From Bacteriovoracaceae bacterium UBA6200 (GTDB lineage: Bacteria; Bdellovibrionota; Bacteriovoracia; Bacteriovoracales; Bacteriovoracaceae), in the NCBI GenBank assembly GCA_002422605.1, contig DISW01000020.1, forward strand, positions 1 to 36,854: 36,854 bases of DNA, in the 5' to 3' direction. The position numbers and the translations under genes are program-made. The notes under the pieces are model-generated. The model ran no database searches. It had not been told where the DNA came from and saw nothing but the letters and a program-made list of their open reading frames with translations. Positions 1-6,320 of the stretch are shown here, one piece after another (position 1 is the first letter of the stretch; every line of letters starts with the position of its first letter).

Positions 1-603
1 TACACTGGAAGAGAATGGGATGAGGGAATTGATCTCTATTACTACAGGGCAAGACATTATGATCCGCAAGTTGGAAGGTTTTTGCAGAAGGATCCGATTG
101 GCTTGGCAGCGGGAGATACAAACCTTTATCGTTACGTTTTTAATAATCCTGTAAACTACAATGACCCAAGTGGAGAATTCATACAGTTCGTTATTGGAGC
201 TGGAATCGGTGCTCTACCCGGACTTATAGCGGGGGACTATACGGCCGCTGCTGTCGGTGCAGCCGCTGGTGCACTTGGCTCATTTAAAATTGTTGGTGCT
301 GGTATATCTTTCGTAATTGGAGCAGGTGCAAGCCTAACCGAGACAGCAATTAATGGTGGAGACATCTTTAGTAGAGATGCCATCGCAAAATCTTTAATTT
401 CAGGTTCATCCGCCGCAGCAGGTGCTTTTGCCGGAGGGTTGTTACGTGGAAAAAGTACTTTGCAAATTGAAAACCTAAGATTCAATTTTGCAAAAGAGGT
501 TTTTAAAAATGAAGTCAACCAAGGACTCAAGGCTGCGGTTGGTGGTGTTTTTGGTGGGAGTCTAGATTTTGTTGCCAAAAATTCTTGTGGCTACGGGGAT
601 TAA
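1..603 (+). CDS. Rhs family protein, C-terminal end with Gly/Ala-rich toxin tip (5' end outside window)
   Basis: The frame is open from base 1. It starts inside the Rhs core, with the RHS-repeat signature YDPQVGRFLQKDPIGL followed by DTNLYRYV and DPSG. After DPSG (about residue 57 of the visible part) the sequence changes to a variable tip of about 140 residues, very rich in Gly and Ala in a GxxxG/AxxxG pattern. In Rhs and contact-dependent systems the DPxG boundary separates the conserved delivery shell from the exchangeable toxin. The tip shows no catalytic motif I recognise; the glycine-zipper pattern suggests a membrane-inserting effector (inference). It ends one base before a 59-residue two-helix membrane protein, the expected place for its immunity partner. 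A TTG at 82 could be called as a start, but homology extends upstream of it, so it is internal. Confidence 0.85.
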   Translation, partial: YTGREWDEGIDLYYYRARHYDPQVGRFLQKDPIGLAAGDTNLYRYVFNNPVNYNDPSGEFIQFVIGAGIGALPGLIAGDYTAAAVGAAAGALGSFKIVGAGISFVIGAGASLTETAINGGDIFSRDAIAKSLISGSSAAAGAFAGGLLRGKSTLQIENLRFNFAKEVFKNEVNQGLKAAVGGVFGGSLDFVAKNSCGYGD

Positions 604-604
604 G

Positions 605-784
605 ATGGAAGGTTTAATATTGTTTTTTATTTGTATCTTAATTATTGGATATAACATCTACTTTATTAAAAAAAATAAAGATGTATCGGAAAAAAAAATA
701 GAAGTAAAATTAGCTTTCATCGGTACCCCCTTAACTCTTTTGCTGCTGATTTACTCTGTTATTTATTTGTATAAAAATTGGTAA
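605..784 (+). CDS. Small two-helix membrane protein, probable immunity protein for the upstream Rhs tip
   Basis: This is a 59-residue protein starting at ATG 605, one base after the stop of the Rhs gene. The frame also reaches back to 569 inside the toxin, but 605 gives the natural junction. It has two hydrophobic helices (about residues 4-21 and 37-56) around a lysine-rich loop. I do not recognise the family. Position directly behind a variable Rhs tip, small size and membrane location are what is expected of an immunity protein that protects the inner membrane from the Gly/Ala-rich tip (inference). Confidence 0.6.
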   Translation: MEGLILFFICILIIGYNIYFIKKNKDVSEKKIEVKLAFIGTPLTLLLLIYSVIYLYKNW

Positions 785-1006
785 CCGGTGTTTTTAGGTT
801 TTTTGGAAACTTTTGGCCATGCATTTATTATTAGGTAGGAGATGCTCTTCTTTCTTCGAAGAAAGTCAAATGCAAGGGCTGTATTTGTCTGAATGAACAA
901 GGCTTGGATAGAAGATACATCTATTCCATAATGCTAGAAATTCAGCGCCCCTGGCATCTTTATTGCTCCTGATTTGCCCCCGGGATAAAGTGTTCCCTAG
1001 GATCGA

Positions 1007-1476
1007 GGCCGCAAAAGGTGTAGTTTCGCCAATCTGAGAAACCCGTTTGTTATTCGAGATCCGATTATAATCTAGGATAAATTTCATTAGATTTAATGAA
1101 ATTTCAATAGAAAATGCAGCCTACTCTTAGATTTAAGGAATCGAACCGTATCAATCTGCCAATGCTCAAGACTGAATTGTTAGCCTTTCACAATGTATCA
1201 TCAAAGCCTTAATGAAAATTGCCAACTGTTGGCCAAAAATTCTTCAAACTTCATCAATATACAAAAAATTAAGTAGGACGCACTTAGTGTGCATGAGAAA
1301 ATTACCTCATGAATACTACAGACTTATCAGGGATACAGCCTTCAAGCAGATAATCACATACAGCCATTATGATCCAGTGGTGGGAAGGTTTGTGCAGAAA
1401 GATCCGATTGGCCTTGCCGGTGGCGACACAAATCTTTATCGTTATGTGAAAAACCAACCACTGATTTATACAGATC
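1007..1476 (+). repeat. Rhs inter-cassette direct repeat, copy A
   Basis: About 470 bp is shared, with substitutions and small indels, with 2397-2876. The similarity runs from GGCCGCAAAAGGTG through non-coding sequence into the conserved Rhs segment QKDPIGL...DTNLYRY and stops near DPTG, where the toxin tips diverge. Two hairpins lie inside: 1079-1104 (11-bp perfect arms) and 1292-1311 (CATGAG/CTCATG, 8-base loop). Bases 785-1006, between the first immunity gene and this repeat, contain no gene I can support. Confidence 0.75.
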
Positions 1477-1931
1477 CGACAGGAAATTTCTTCTTACCAG
1501 GCGCTATAGTAGGAGGAGTTATTGGTGGCTTGTCTGGAGCTGCGGGAGCAATTATTCAGGGTGGAACTCCTGGACAAATTGCAGCTTCGGCAGCAATTGG
1601 TGTTTTCGCTGGTGGATGGGTAGGCTCTGGTACTGGAGTTTTGGCAGGTTTTCTTATAAATGGCGGAGCTAATATTACTGGGCAAGTAATCAGCGGAGCC
1701 GATAGTTTAAGTAAAATCAATTTCTCCAGCGCGGCATTTTCTGGCGCCGCGGGAGCCTCTGCAGCTGCGCTAGGAGCCTTAACTGGGACAAGTGTTTCAG
1801 GAGCATTTGGAGGGAGCTTGGCCGCGAGTTCGCTTGATATTCTTGCTGCTGCTGTTGGCATATCACCTAATTCATCAGGCACTTCTTCCCCCGCAGCTCC
1901 CGTTGGAGGAATGTGTGGGGGTGGCAATTGA
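1212..1931 (+). CDS. Displaced (orphan) Rhs tip with Gly/Ala-rich toxin domain
   Basis: The core piece SHYDPVVGRFVQKDPIGLAGGDTNLYRYV...DPTG is intact, but everything upstream of SHYDP is repeat sequence rather than Rhs core. The gene therefore lacks the delivery shell. No convincing ribosome binding site precedes 1212; a GTG at 1392 (QKDPIGL) is another in-frame start. After DPTG comes a Gly/Ala/Ser-rich tip of about 150 residues, similar in style to the tip ending at 603 (both contain FGGSL near the end and close with a Cys/Gly motif). This is the usual form of a silent orphan tip that can replace the tip of the full Rhs gene by recombination (known for Rhs loci; inferred here). Its last codons overlap the next gene. 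Confidence 0.7.
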   Translation: MKIANCWPKILQTSSIYKKLSRTHLVCMRKLPHEYYRLIRDTAFKQIITYSHYDPVVGRFVQKDPIGLAGGDTNLYRYVKNQPLIYTDPTGNFFLPGAIVGGVIGGLSGAAGAIIQGGTPGQIAASAAIGVFAGGWVGSGTGVLAGFLINGGANITGQVISGADSLSKINFSSAAFSGAAGASAAALGALTGTSVSGAFGGSLAASSLDILAAAVGISPNSSGTSSPAAPVGGMCGGGN

Positions 1932-2350
1932 AAACCTACAGATATCCCAATACAAAAGAATGGAAAATTGCAGGCATAGTAATAGTGACCTCAATGATAT
2001 TAATAATTTTAACTCATATCAAATTTCAGGATATGAGGATAACAGTTTTTTTTATTGTCATCATGGGCCTGGCATCTGCAAGAGGAATTTATTCTCAGTA
2101 TAAGCGATACAACCAACTGATGGAAATAATAGTGGATTCTAATAGGATAGTAGCAAAACGTTGGGGCGGAATTTCAAATTATTTAGAAATGGAGATTGAT
2201 GAAATTGAGAACGTCACACCTTTCAATATTGATAACTATAGAAAAGGATTAAAAATAACCAAAGGAGCTGAGTGCATTTATATTGGCGACTCAATTCAGA
2301 ATTTTCAAGAAATAATGTCGCTACTTAAAAGTAAAGGCTTCCTAGAATAA
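1913..2350 (+). CDS. Membrane-anchored putative immunity protein with PH-like domain
   Basis: The gene overlaps the end of the Gly/Ala-rich tip. GTG 1913 lies 3 bases after GGAGG at 1905-1909, which is very close; TTG 1928, overlapping the upstream TGA as TTGA, is an alternative start. From GTG it is 145 residues. Two transmembrane helices (about 18-36 and 42-58) are followed by a cytosolic domain of about 80 residues with alternating strands, resembling the small bacterial PH-like domains (bPH/DUF304 type) found on two-helix membrane proteins. That fold call is by pattern only. As with 605-784, a membrane protein follows a glycine-zipper tip, which supports an immunity role at the inner membrane. 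Confidence 0.6.
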   Translation: MWGWQLKTYRYPNTKEWKIAGIVIVTSMILIILTHIKFQDMRITVFFIVIMGLASARGIYSQYKRYNQLMEIIVDSNRIVAKRWGGISNYLEMEIDEIENVTPFNIDNYRKGLKITKGAECIYIGDSIQNFQEIMSLLKSKGFLE

Positions 2351-2396
2351 TTCTGGAAAATTATTGTTCTCTAGATCCCCATGTCATGACCTAAAT

Positions 2397-2876
2397 GGCC
2401 GCAAAAGGTGCAGATTCGCCAATCTGTAGGATCTGTTTGTGATTCAAGATCCGATTATATCAAAAGGAGATTTCATTCGATTCAATGAAGTCTCCAATAG
2501 AAAGTGCGGCGCCACTATTTGAGTTCTAGAGACCTGCACCGTATCAACCACCACTGAATAATACGACAGTTGTTGGCCTGTACAAACTTGCTATCTGAGT
2601 CTTATTGAAAATGGCCAACAAGTGGCCGAAAATTCCTAAAACTTCATCATAATACAAAAAATTAAGTAGGACGCACTTCGTATGCATGAGAACATTTTCT
2701 CATGAATACTAAAGACTTATCAGGGATGCAGCCTTCAAGCAGATAATTACGTACAGCCATTATGATCCTCAGATCGGAAGATTTATGCAGAAAGATCCGA
2801 TTGGATTGAATGCGGGAGATACGAATTTATATCGGTATGTTTCAAATAATCCATTATCATTTATCGACCCATTAGG
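2397..2876 (+). repeat. Rhs inter-cassette direct repeat, copy B
   Basis: Second copy of the repeat at 1007-1476. The first hairpin is kept at 2466-2495 (12-bp stem with one G-T pair, loop 2478-2483). Its outer pairs changed from A-T to G-C on both sides relative to copy A. The second hairpin, at 2685-2704, has perfect 8-bp arms CATGAGAA/TTCTCATG. In the Rhs reading frame this copy has a TAA at 2710-2712 where copy A has TAC, so the non-coding character of the repeat is clear. Bases 2351-2396 hold nothing else I can support. Confidence 0.75.
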
Positions 2877-3294
2877 AATGGCGAATGTTAATCCCCATGA
2901 TACAGGTTCGATACTTTATAAAAGTCTAGATGATGCAGCCTATGCCGCTCTCGCAAATGTAAATGATCTATCAAAAGGTATTAATCGAGAAATTGGAGGA
3001 ATAATAGTTCAAAACAAGTACGGGGAGTATTATTCAACGAACTATGTCATTGGCGAGGAGGATTCAGTAATAATTAACTACCAGTCAAGTGATAGGCTTG
3101 TTGGTGATTTCCATACTCATGGTGGACCTCCAGGCACGACCGGCTATGACCACTTCTCTACCGCAGATATTACTTCAAATATTGAGGTAGCGAATGCATT
3201 AAATAGACAGTTCAAGAGTTATATGACGTCTCCGAGAGATATTACAAACGTGATGACAAATGGAATAGGAGGTCCAGTATGTCCACCAAGATAA
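2785..3294 (+). CDS. Displaced Rhs tip with DUF4329/JAB-like toxin domain
   Basis: The Rhs segment HYDPQIGRFMQKDPIGL...DTNLYRYV...DPLG leads into a tip of about 130 residues with the DUF4329 pattern: DAAYAALANVN, then REIGGIIVQNKYGEYYST, then DFHTHGGPPG...FSTAD. The HTH...S..D arrangement resembles the JAMM/MPN metalloprotease motif (HxH...SxxD), here with 12 residues between the second His and Ser, longer than the usual spacing. A zinc-dependent peptidase or isopeptidase-like toxin is therefore a reasonable reading, not a proven one. The ATG at 2785 is internal to the Rhs core; an in-frame stop at 2710-2712 limits upstream extension. The 3' end overlaps the next gene by 16 bases, the usual toxin-immunity arrangement. 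Confidence 0.75.
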   Translation: MQKDPIGLNAGDTNLYRYVSNNPLSFIDPLGMANVNPHDTGSILYKSLDDAAYAALANVNDLSKGINREIGGIIVQNKYGEYYSTNYVIGEEDSVIINYQSSDRLVGDFHTHGGPPGTTGYDHFSTADITSNIEVANALNRQFKSYMTSPRDITNVMTNGIGGPVCPPR

Positions 3295-3746
3295 TTTTAC
3301 TAGTTTTACTTGTGGCCAATTCATGTAACAAGGTTTCAAAAACTGTGGAACTATGGACTGTGGAGGATAAGCAGCTTTCATCAATTCTTGGTAGGAAGAT
3401 ATCCTATCCAGAAATTGAAGGAGATGAGACCGGAGACTGTTTGTGCATTATAAAAAATATAAATGACCAAGGCATTAAGTTTGAAAAAATAAATTGTGAA
3501 GTGAGCTGTGAAAATAAGTTTAAGCTCAACTGCCCTTACCGTCAAATTGGTATGGGTTACAAAGATTATGAACCTCATACTGACGTAAAAAAAATTAATC
3601 AATTTTTCTATCAACAAGAAGGTGAAAGGACAAAGCATGCATTAATTGCCGATAAAGCGTTGAGTTATTTAGAGCACGTCAGAAATATATGCTTTCTGGA
3701 CCATAAAATTTCTGGAGAATATGAAATTGATATTAAATATCACTGA
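3279..3746 (+). CDS. Secreted or lipoprotein-like immunity candidate for the DUF4329 tip
   Basis: ATG 3279 is preceded by a perfect AGGAGG at 3267-3272 with a 6-base gap, and it starts inside the toxin gene. The 155-residue product begins with a short signal-like segment (MSTKIILLVLLVANSC); the Cys at 16 could be a lipidation site although the -2 Asn is not typical. The mature part has several cysteines (CLC, C..SC, C, C), fitting an oxidised periplasmic protein. No family recognised. Export of the partner suggests the DUF4329 toxin acts in, or passes through, the periplasm (inference). Confidence 0.65.
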   Translation: MSTKIILLVLLVANSCNKVSKTVELWTVEDKQLSSILGRKISYPEIEGDETGDCLCIIKNINDQGIKFEKINCEVSCENKFKLNCPYRQIGMGYKDYEPHTDVKKINQFFYQQEGERTKHALIADKALSYLEHVRNICFLDHKISGEYEIDIKYH

Positions 3747-3875
3747 TCTGTGGTCAGAGGTGTAAACAACAAAACCCTCTATAAATCAAACCAAGGTTAT
3801 TCAGGAAGAGATAACTATAGCGGGATACTGATTCCAAACATGTCAGAGCAACCAGGTGAAAGTTTATGCAGGTAA
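3747..3875 (+). pseudogene. Remnant of a toxin C-terminal tail
   Basis: Directly after the stop of the previous gene an open frame of 42 codons ends in TAA at 3873-3875, 10 bases inside the next gene. It has protein-like composition (NQGYSGRDNYSGILIPNMSEQ) but no start-to-domain context. Toxin end overlapping immunity start is exactly how the intact cassettes are built, so I read it as the scar of a lost tip. Confidence 0.4.
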
Positions 3876-4429
3876 AGCCATTTCAGTTACTGATTCTATT
3901 TTTTCTTCTTCGCTGTCAAGAGTCTACATCCAAGACAACAAAAAAGTATATGGATTGCAAGTTCGAAGAGTTTACCGAAGGAGACATCTACAATGCAGGA
4001 CTCTACACCGGAACTGCGGGAAGAATAATTTCTGGTTACGTGAAAACAAAAAAAACTAATAAGAAACAAGTCGTACTCGACTCAATGAACTTTTTAGACC
4101 TACTATCCACTCCATCCGCATCTGAAAAAACCATCTTAAGCAAGATAAAGGATTTTGAAACAAAGGGGTTAGAAGTTGATTCAAAAAAAATTGAGAAACT
4201 TCTTAGCTCAAAGATTGCTTACCTTAAGACAGAAGATAAAAACATCTTGAAGGAAATTAATAACAAAACGATTCTCACTAAATATTTTAGAAATACGGGA
4301 AATAATCTATATATTTTGGATAAGCCGCCTATAGATCCAAGCACTTTGTATTCCGAGTTAGTAAACCAAAGAATAAAAGTCAAAACAGGGGGATATCTTG
4401 GCTATCCAATGGTGATTTGCAAGCCCTGA
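3866..4429 (+). CDS. Orphan immunity-like secreted protein
   Basis: ATG 3866 follows GGTGA at 3854-3858. The 187-residue product starts with an N-terminal hydrophobic segment (FQLLILFFLLRC, Cys 17) that looks like a signal peptide or poor lipobox; the rest is hydrophilic, lysine-rich and predicted helical. No family recognised. It sits immediately behind the tail scar 3747-3875, so it is probably an immunity gene whose cognate toxin was lost. Another frame (3856-4059) is a shadow. Confidence 0.5.
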   Translation: MQVKPFQLLILFFLLRCQESTSKTTKKYMDCKFEEFTEGDIYNAGLYTGTAGRIISGYVKTKKTNKKQVVLDSMNFLDLLSTPSASEKTILSKIKDFETKGLEVDSKKIEKLLSSKIAYLKTEDKNILKEINNKTILTKYFRNTGNNLYILDKPPIDPSTLYSELVNQRIKVKTGGYLGYPMVICKP

Positions 4430-4495
4430 ATAAAATCAAATAAGATTTGGGACATGCTCCCAAATACTTATCCAGAACAAGCATGCTACGAATAG
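4430..4495 (+). pseudogene. Possible second toxin-tail scar
   Basis: A frame of 21 codons opens right after the previous stop and closes with TAG at 4493-4495, just before the SD of the next gene. Its end (MLPNTYPEQACYE) loosely resembles the end of the scar at 3747-3875 (IPNMSEQPGESLC). The similarity is short and could be chance. Confidence 0.25.
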
Positions 4496-4504
4496 GAGTA
4501 CGAA

Positions 4505-4855
4505 GTGAAAGTACATAGAATTAAGTTTATAACAGGCCTTGTTTTTTTGTTGGGTACATGGAGTTTTGTATTTTTAATCAAGTTCATAGATAGAGTGTCT
4601 AATTGGTATTTTTCTGCCTTTAATGACACATTTAATAACCTCTCATATTTGAATACTTATTTCTTAAATTGTTCTCTGGTCTTGTTCCTAGGCGTTATTG
4701 TTCCCTTTTGGTTTTTCTCACAAATCAAATGCAAGAAATGTGGATATAAGTTTTTATTGGACATTTATAACCGGAAGCCAGGTCCTGAAGGACTTCATGA
4801 AATATTCTCATTGAAAAATTGTCCTAAATGCAATGCTGAGATAAATGAGGAATAA
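4505..4855 (+). CDS. Two-helix membrane protein with C-terminal zinc ribbon
   Basis: GTG 4505 has AGGAG at 4494-4498 with a 6-base gap. The 116-residue product has hydrophobic helices at about 8-26 and 52-70 and a cytosolic C-terminus with two CxxC knuckles (CKKCGYKF and CPKCN), a classic four-Cys zinc ribbon. Similar small zinc-ribbon membrane proteins occur in many contexts. Here the position in the array of small genes behind Rhs tips makes an orphan immunity role the simplest guess. I cannot name a family. Confidence 0.5.
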   Translation: MKVHRIKFITGLVFLLGTWSFVFLIKFIDRVSNWYFSAFNDTFNNLSYLNTYFLNCSLVLFLGVIVPFWFFSQIKCKKCGYKFLLDIYNRKPGPEGLHEIFSLKNCPKCNAEINEE

Positions 4856-4946
4856 TTCTTTAGAAGTGTTCAGTTTCAAGAAAAATAATTCCAACTACTG
4901 GCAAGGTCGAAAAAACAAACTACGCTGCAACCGACCTATTTTCTGA
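4856..4946 (+). pseudogene. Possible third toxin-tail scar
   Basis: An open frame (from ATG 4845, overlapping the previous gene) runs to TGA 4944-4946, ending NYWQGRKNKLRCNRPIF. The Trp/Arg/Lys/Cys-rich end resembles nuclease-toxin tails. The next gene starts 13 bases later with its own strong SD. Weak evidence on its own; it gains support from the repeated tail-then-small-gene pattern. Confidence 0.25.
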
Positions 4947-4959
4947 CCGAGGGAGGTGT

Positions 4960-5349
4960 ATGTCCTTTATAAAAGTAATTTTAATGATGTTCTTTCCATT
5001 CTATAGAATAGAGCTTCCAGTAACGTCGTGGCCAAATGAACTTCAATACCAGATCTATGAAAAAGGGGCTATTACTTACACTAAAGTTATAAAGGAGGGT
5101 GATCCTCATTATCAGCAATTGAAAGAAATAATTAAAAAAAATAAAGATGGTTGGAAATATGATTTTATTACTTATGCTCCATCACATATTTTTAAATCTG
5201 ATGATCTCAACATTAATTGCTCAGGAAAAACAATTGTGATTAATTTCAAAAGCAAAAGCCATGACGAATGGGAACAAATCAGTAAAGGAACTGATAAGGA
5301 TGTCTGTGCAACTATTATGGATAGAGCTGAATCTTATTTTGAGAAATAG
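4960..5349 (+). CDS. Small protein of unknown function, orphan immunity candidate
   Basis: ATG 4960 sits 2 bases after GGGAGGT at 4951-4957, so spacing is tight but the purine run is strong. The 129-residue product begins with a short hydrophobic segment (MSFIKVILMMFFPFY) that may be an uncleaved anchor or signal. The remainder is hydrophilic with mixed strands and helices (IYEKGAITYTKVIKEGDPHYQQL). It is the last gene of the Rhs array before the IS element. No family recognised. Confidence 0.5.
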   Translation: MSFIKVILMMFFPFYRIELPVTSWPNELQYQIYEKGAITYTKVIKEGDPHYQQLKEIIKKNKDGWKYDFITYAPSHIFKSDDLNINCSGKTIVINFKSKSHDEWEQISKGTDKDVCATIMDRAESYFEK

Positions 5350-5486
5350 TTCGCCCTTCTCCCAATCCTAAGTCCAGGCATTATTTATTAAAACTGAGGA
5401 GTCCATGCATTATAATGTCCAAAATATGGCCCAAACTTTCTAAAATTCCTAAATACCGCCAAAAGGTACATTGGATCGAGGGCCGC
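5350..5486. other. Non-coding spacer ending in a truncated Rhs inter-cassette repeat
   Basis: No gene is visible. The last bases before the IS, GGATCGAGGGCCGC (5473-5486), match the left border of repeat copy A (GGATCGAGGCCGC, 1000-1012) except for one extra G. The match stops where the IS begins. Upstream bases 5420-5455 have loose similarity to the interior of the repeat (ATGGCC...AAAATTCCTAAA). Confidence 0.4.
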
Positions 5487-5513
5487 TGTCGATTCCCACT
5501 TGATGGTCACCAC
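5487..5513 (+). repeat. IS21 left terminal inverted repeat
   Basis: It begins TGTCGATTCCCAC and ends ATGGTCACCAC. A second, shorter version of the motif (TTCCACCTTA, then GGTCACC) lies at 5519-5535. Terminal motifs are iterated at both ends, as is usual for IstA binding. Confidence 0.75.
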
Positions 5514-5547
5514 CTAAATTCCACCTTAGGTCACCACCACGGCTGAG

Positions 5548-6309
5548 TTATAACGTCAGCTCTTTCTTTTTTGCAACTCTTACTTTATTTTTTCCTTCCG
5601 CTCTGTAACTCTTACCTTTAAAAACCGTCACTTTTGCTCGGTCAAAAATTCTATCAATGGCCGCTGAGGCCAGAACAGGATCAACAAATACTTCCGGCCA
5701 TTCATCAACATCTCGGTTTGACGTCAAGATCATTGCCGTACTGAAGGTTCTCCGGTCTAAAAGATCAAAAACTTCTTCCGAGACTTCACGACTTAAGCTT
5801 ACTACCCCCCAATCATCCAAGATCCAAAGGTTAGAGCTAAGAATCTTTTTAAAAAGGAGCGACAGTTCATTCTTTGCCTTCGCCCGGATTATTTCCTCGG
5901 ACAATCTTTTTAGTGAACTCCAGTAAACAGTTTTGCCAGCATAAATGGCCTTAAGCCCTATTGCTGAGGCAATGTGACTCTTTCCTGTTCCCGGTTGCCC
6001 AAGAAACAAAGCGATCCCATTCTCCGATACAAAATCCAGGGAGGCGATCTCTTCAATCCTATCTTTGTTAATCTGCGTATTAAAATTCCAGTCAAAAGTT
6101 TCCAGAGACTTTAATTCTGGAATCTTTGACCTTGCAATTTTTGACTGAAGCGACTTCTCTGACCTGGAATCCAATTCCCTTTGTAAAAGATTTGTAATCC
6201 AACCCAGGCTTACATTCTCCTTACTTTCTTTCAGAACTGGCACCAGCTCTGATGCCGCCGTACTAAGCCTTAAATTTCGTAACAATGTTTCAACTGCTTT
6301 TACACTCAC
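5548..6309 (-). CDS. istB: IS21-family transposition helper ATPase IstB
   Basis: The 253-residue product is an AAA+ ATPase with Walker A GQPGTGKSH (about residues 103-111) and Walker B LWILDDWG, plus the IS21 IstB N-terminal helices. IstB forms an ATP-dependent oligomer that selects target DNA and activates IstA. GTG 6309 is chosen because AAGGAGG lies 6 bases upstream. It follows istA by 11 bases and is surely cotranscribed. Length and motifs are normal for the family. Confidence 0.92.
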   Translation of the reverse strand: MSVKAVETLLRNLRLSTAASELVPVLKESKENVSLGWITNLLQRELDSRSEKSLQSKIARSKIPELKSLETFDWNFNTQINKDRIEEIASLDFVSENGIALFLGQPGTGKSHIASAIGLKAIYAGKTVYWSSLKRLSEEIIRAKAKNELSLLFKKILSSNLWILDDWGVVSLSREVSEEVFDLLDRRTFSTAMILTSNRDVDEWPEVFVDPVLASAAIDRIFDRAKVTVFKGKSYRAEGKNKVRVAKKKELTL

Positions 6310-6320
6310 TTCGATCCTCC

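Noticed and set aside
866..1087. Minus-strand frame of 73 codons in the first inter-cassette spacer
   Set aside because: No SD, no recognisable product, and its start region is non-coding repeat that diverges with indels in copy B.
1494..1927. Long antisense open frames opposite the Gly/Ala-rich tip
   Set aside because: They mirror a Gly/Ala-rich gene (giving Pro/Ala-rich products) and have no SD or family match; shadow frames.
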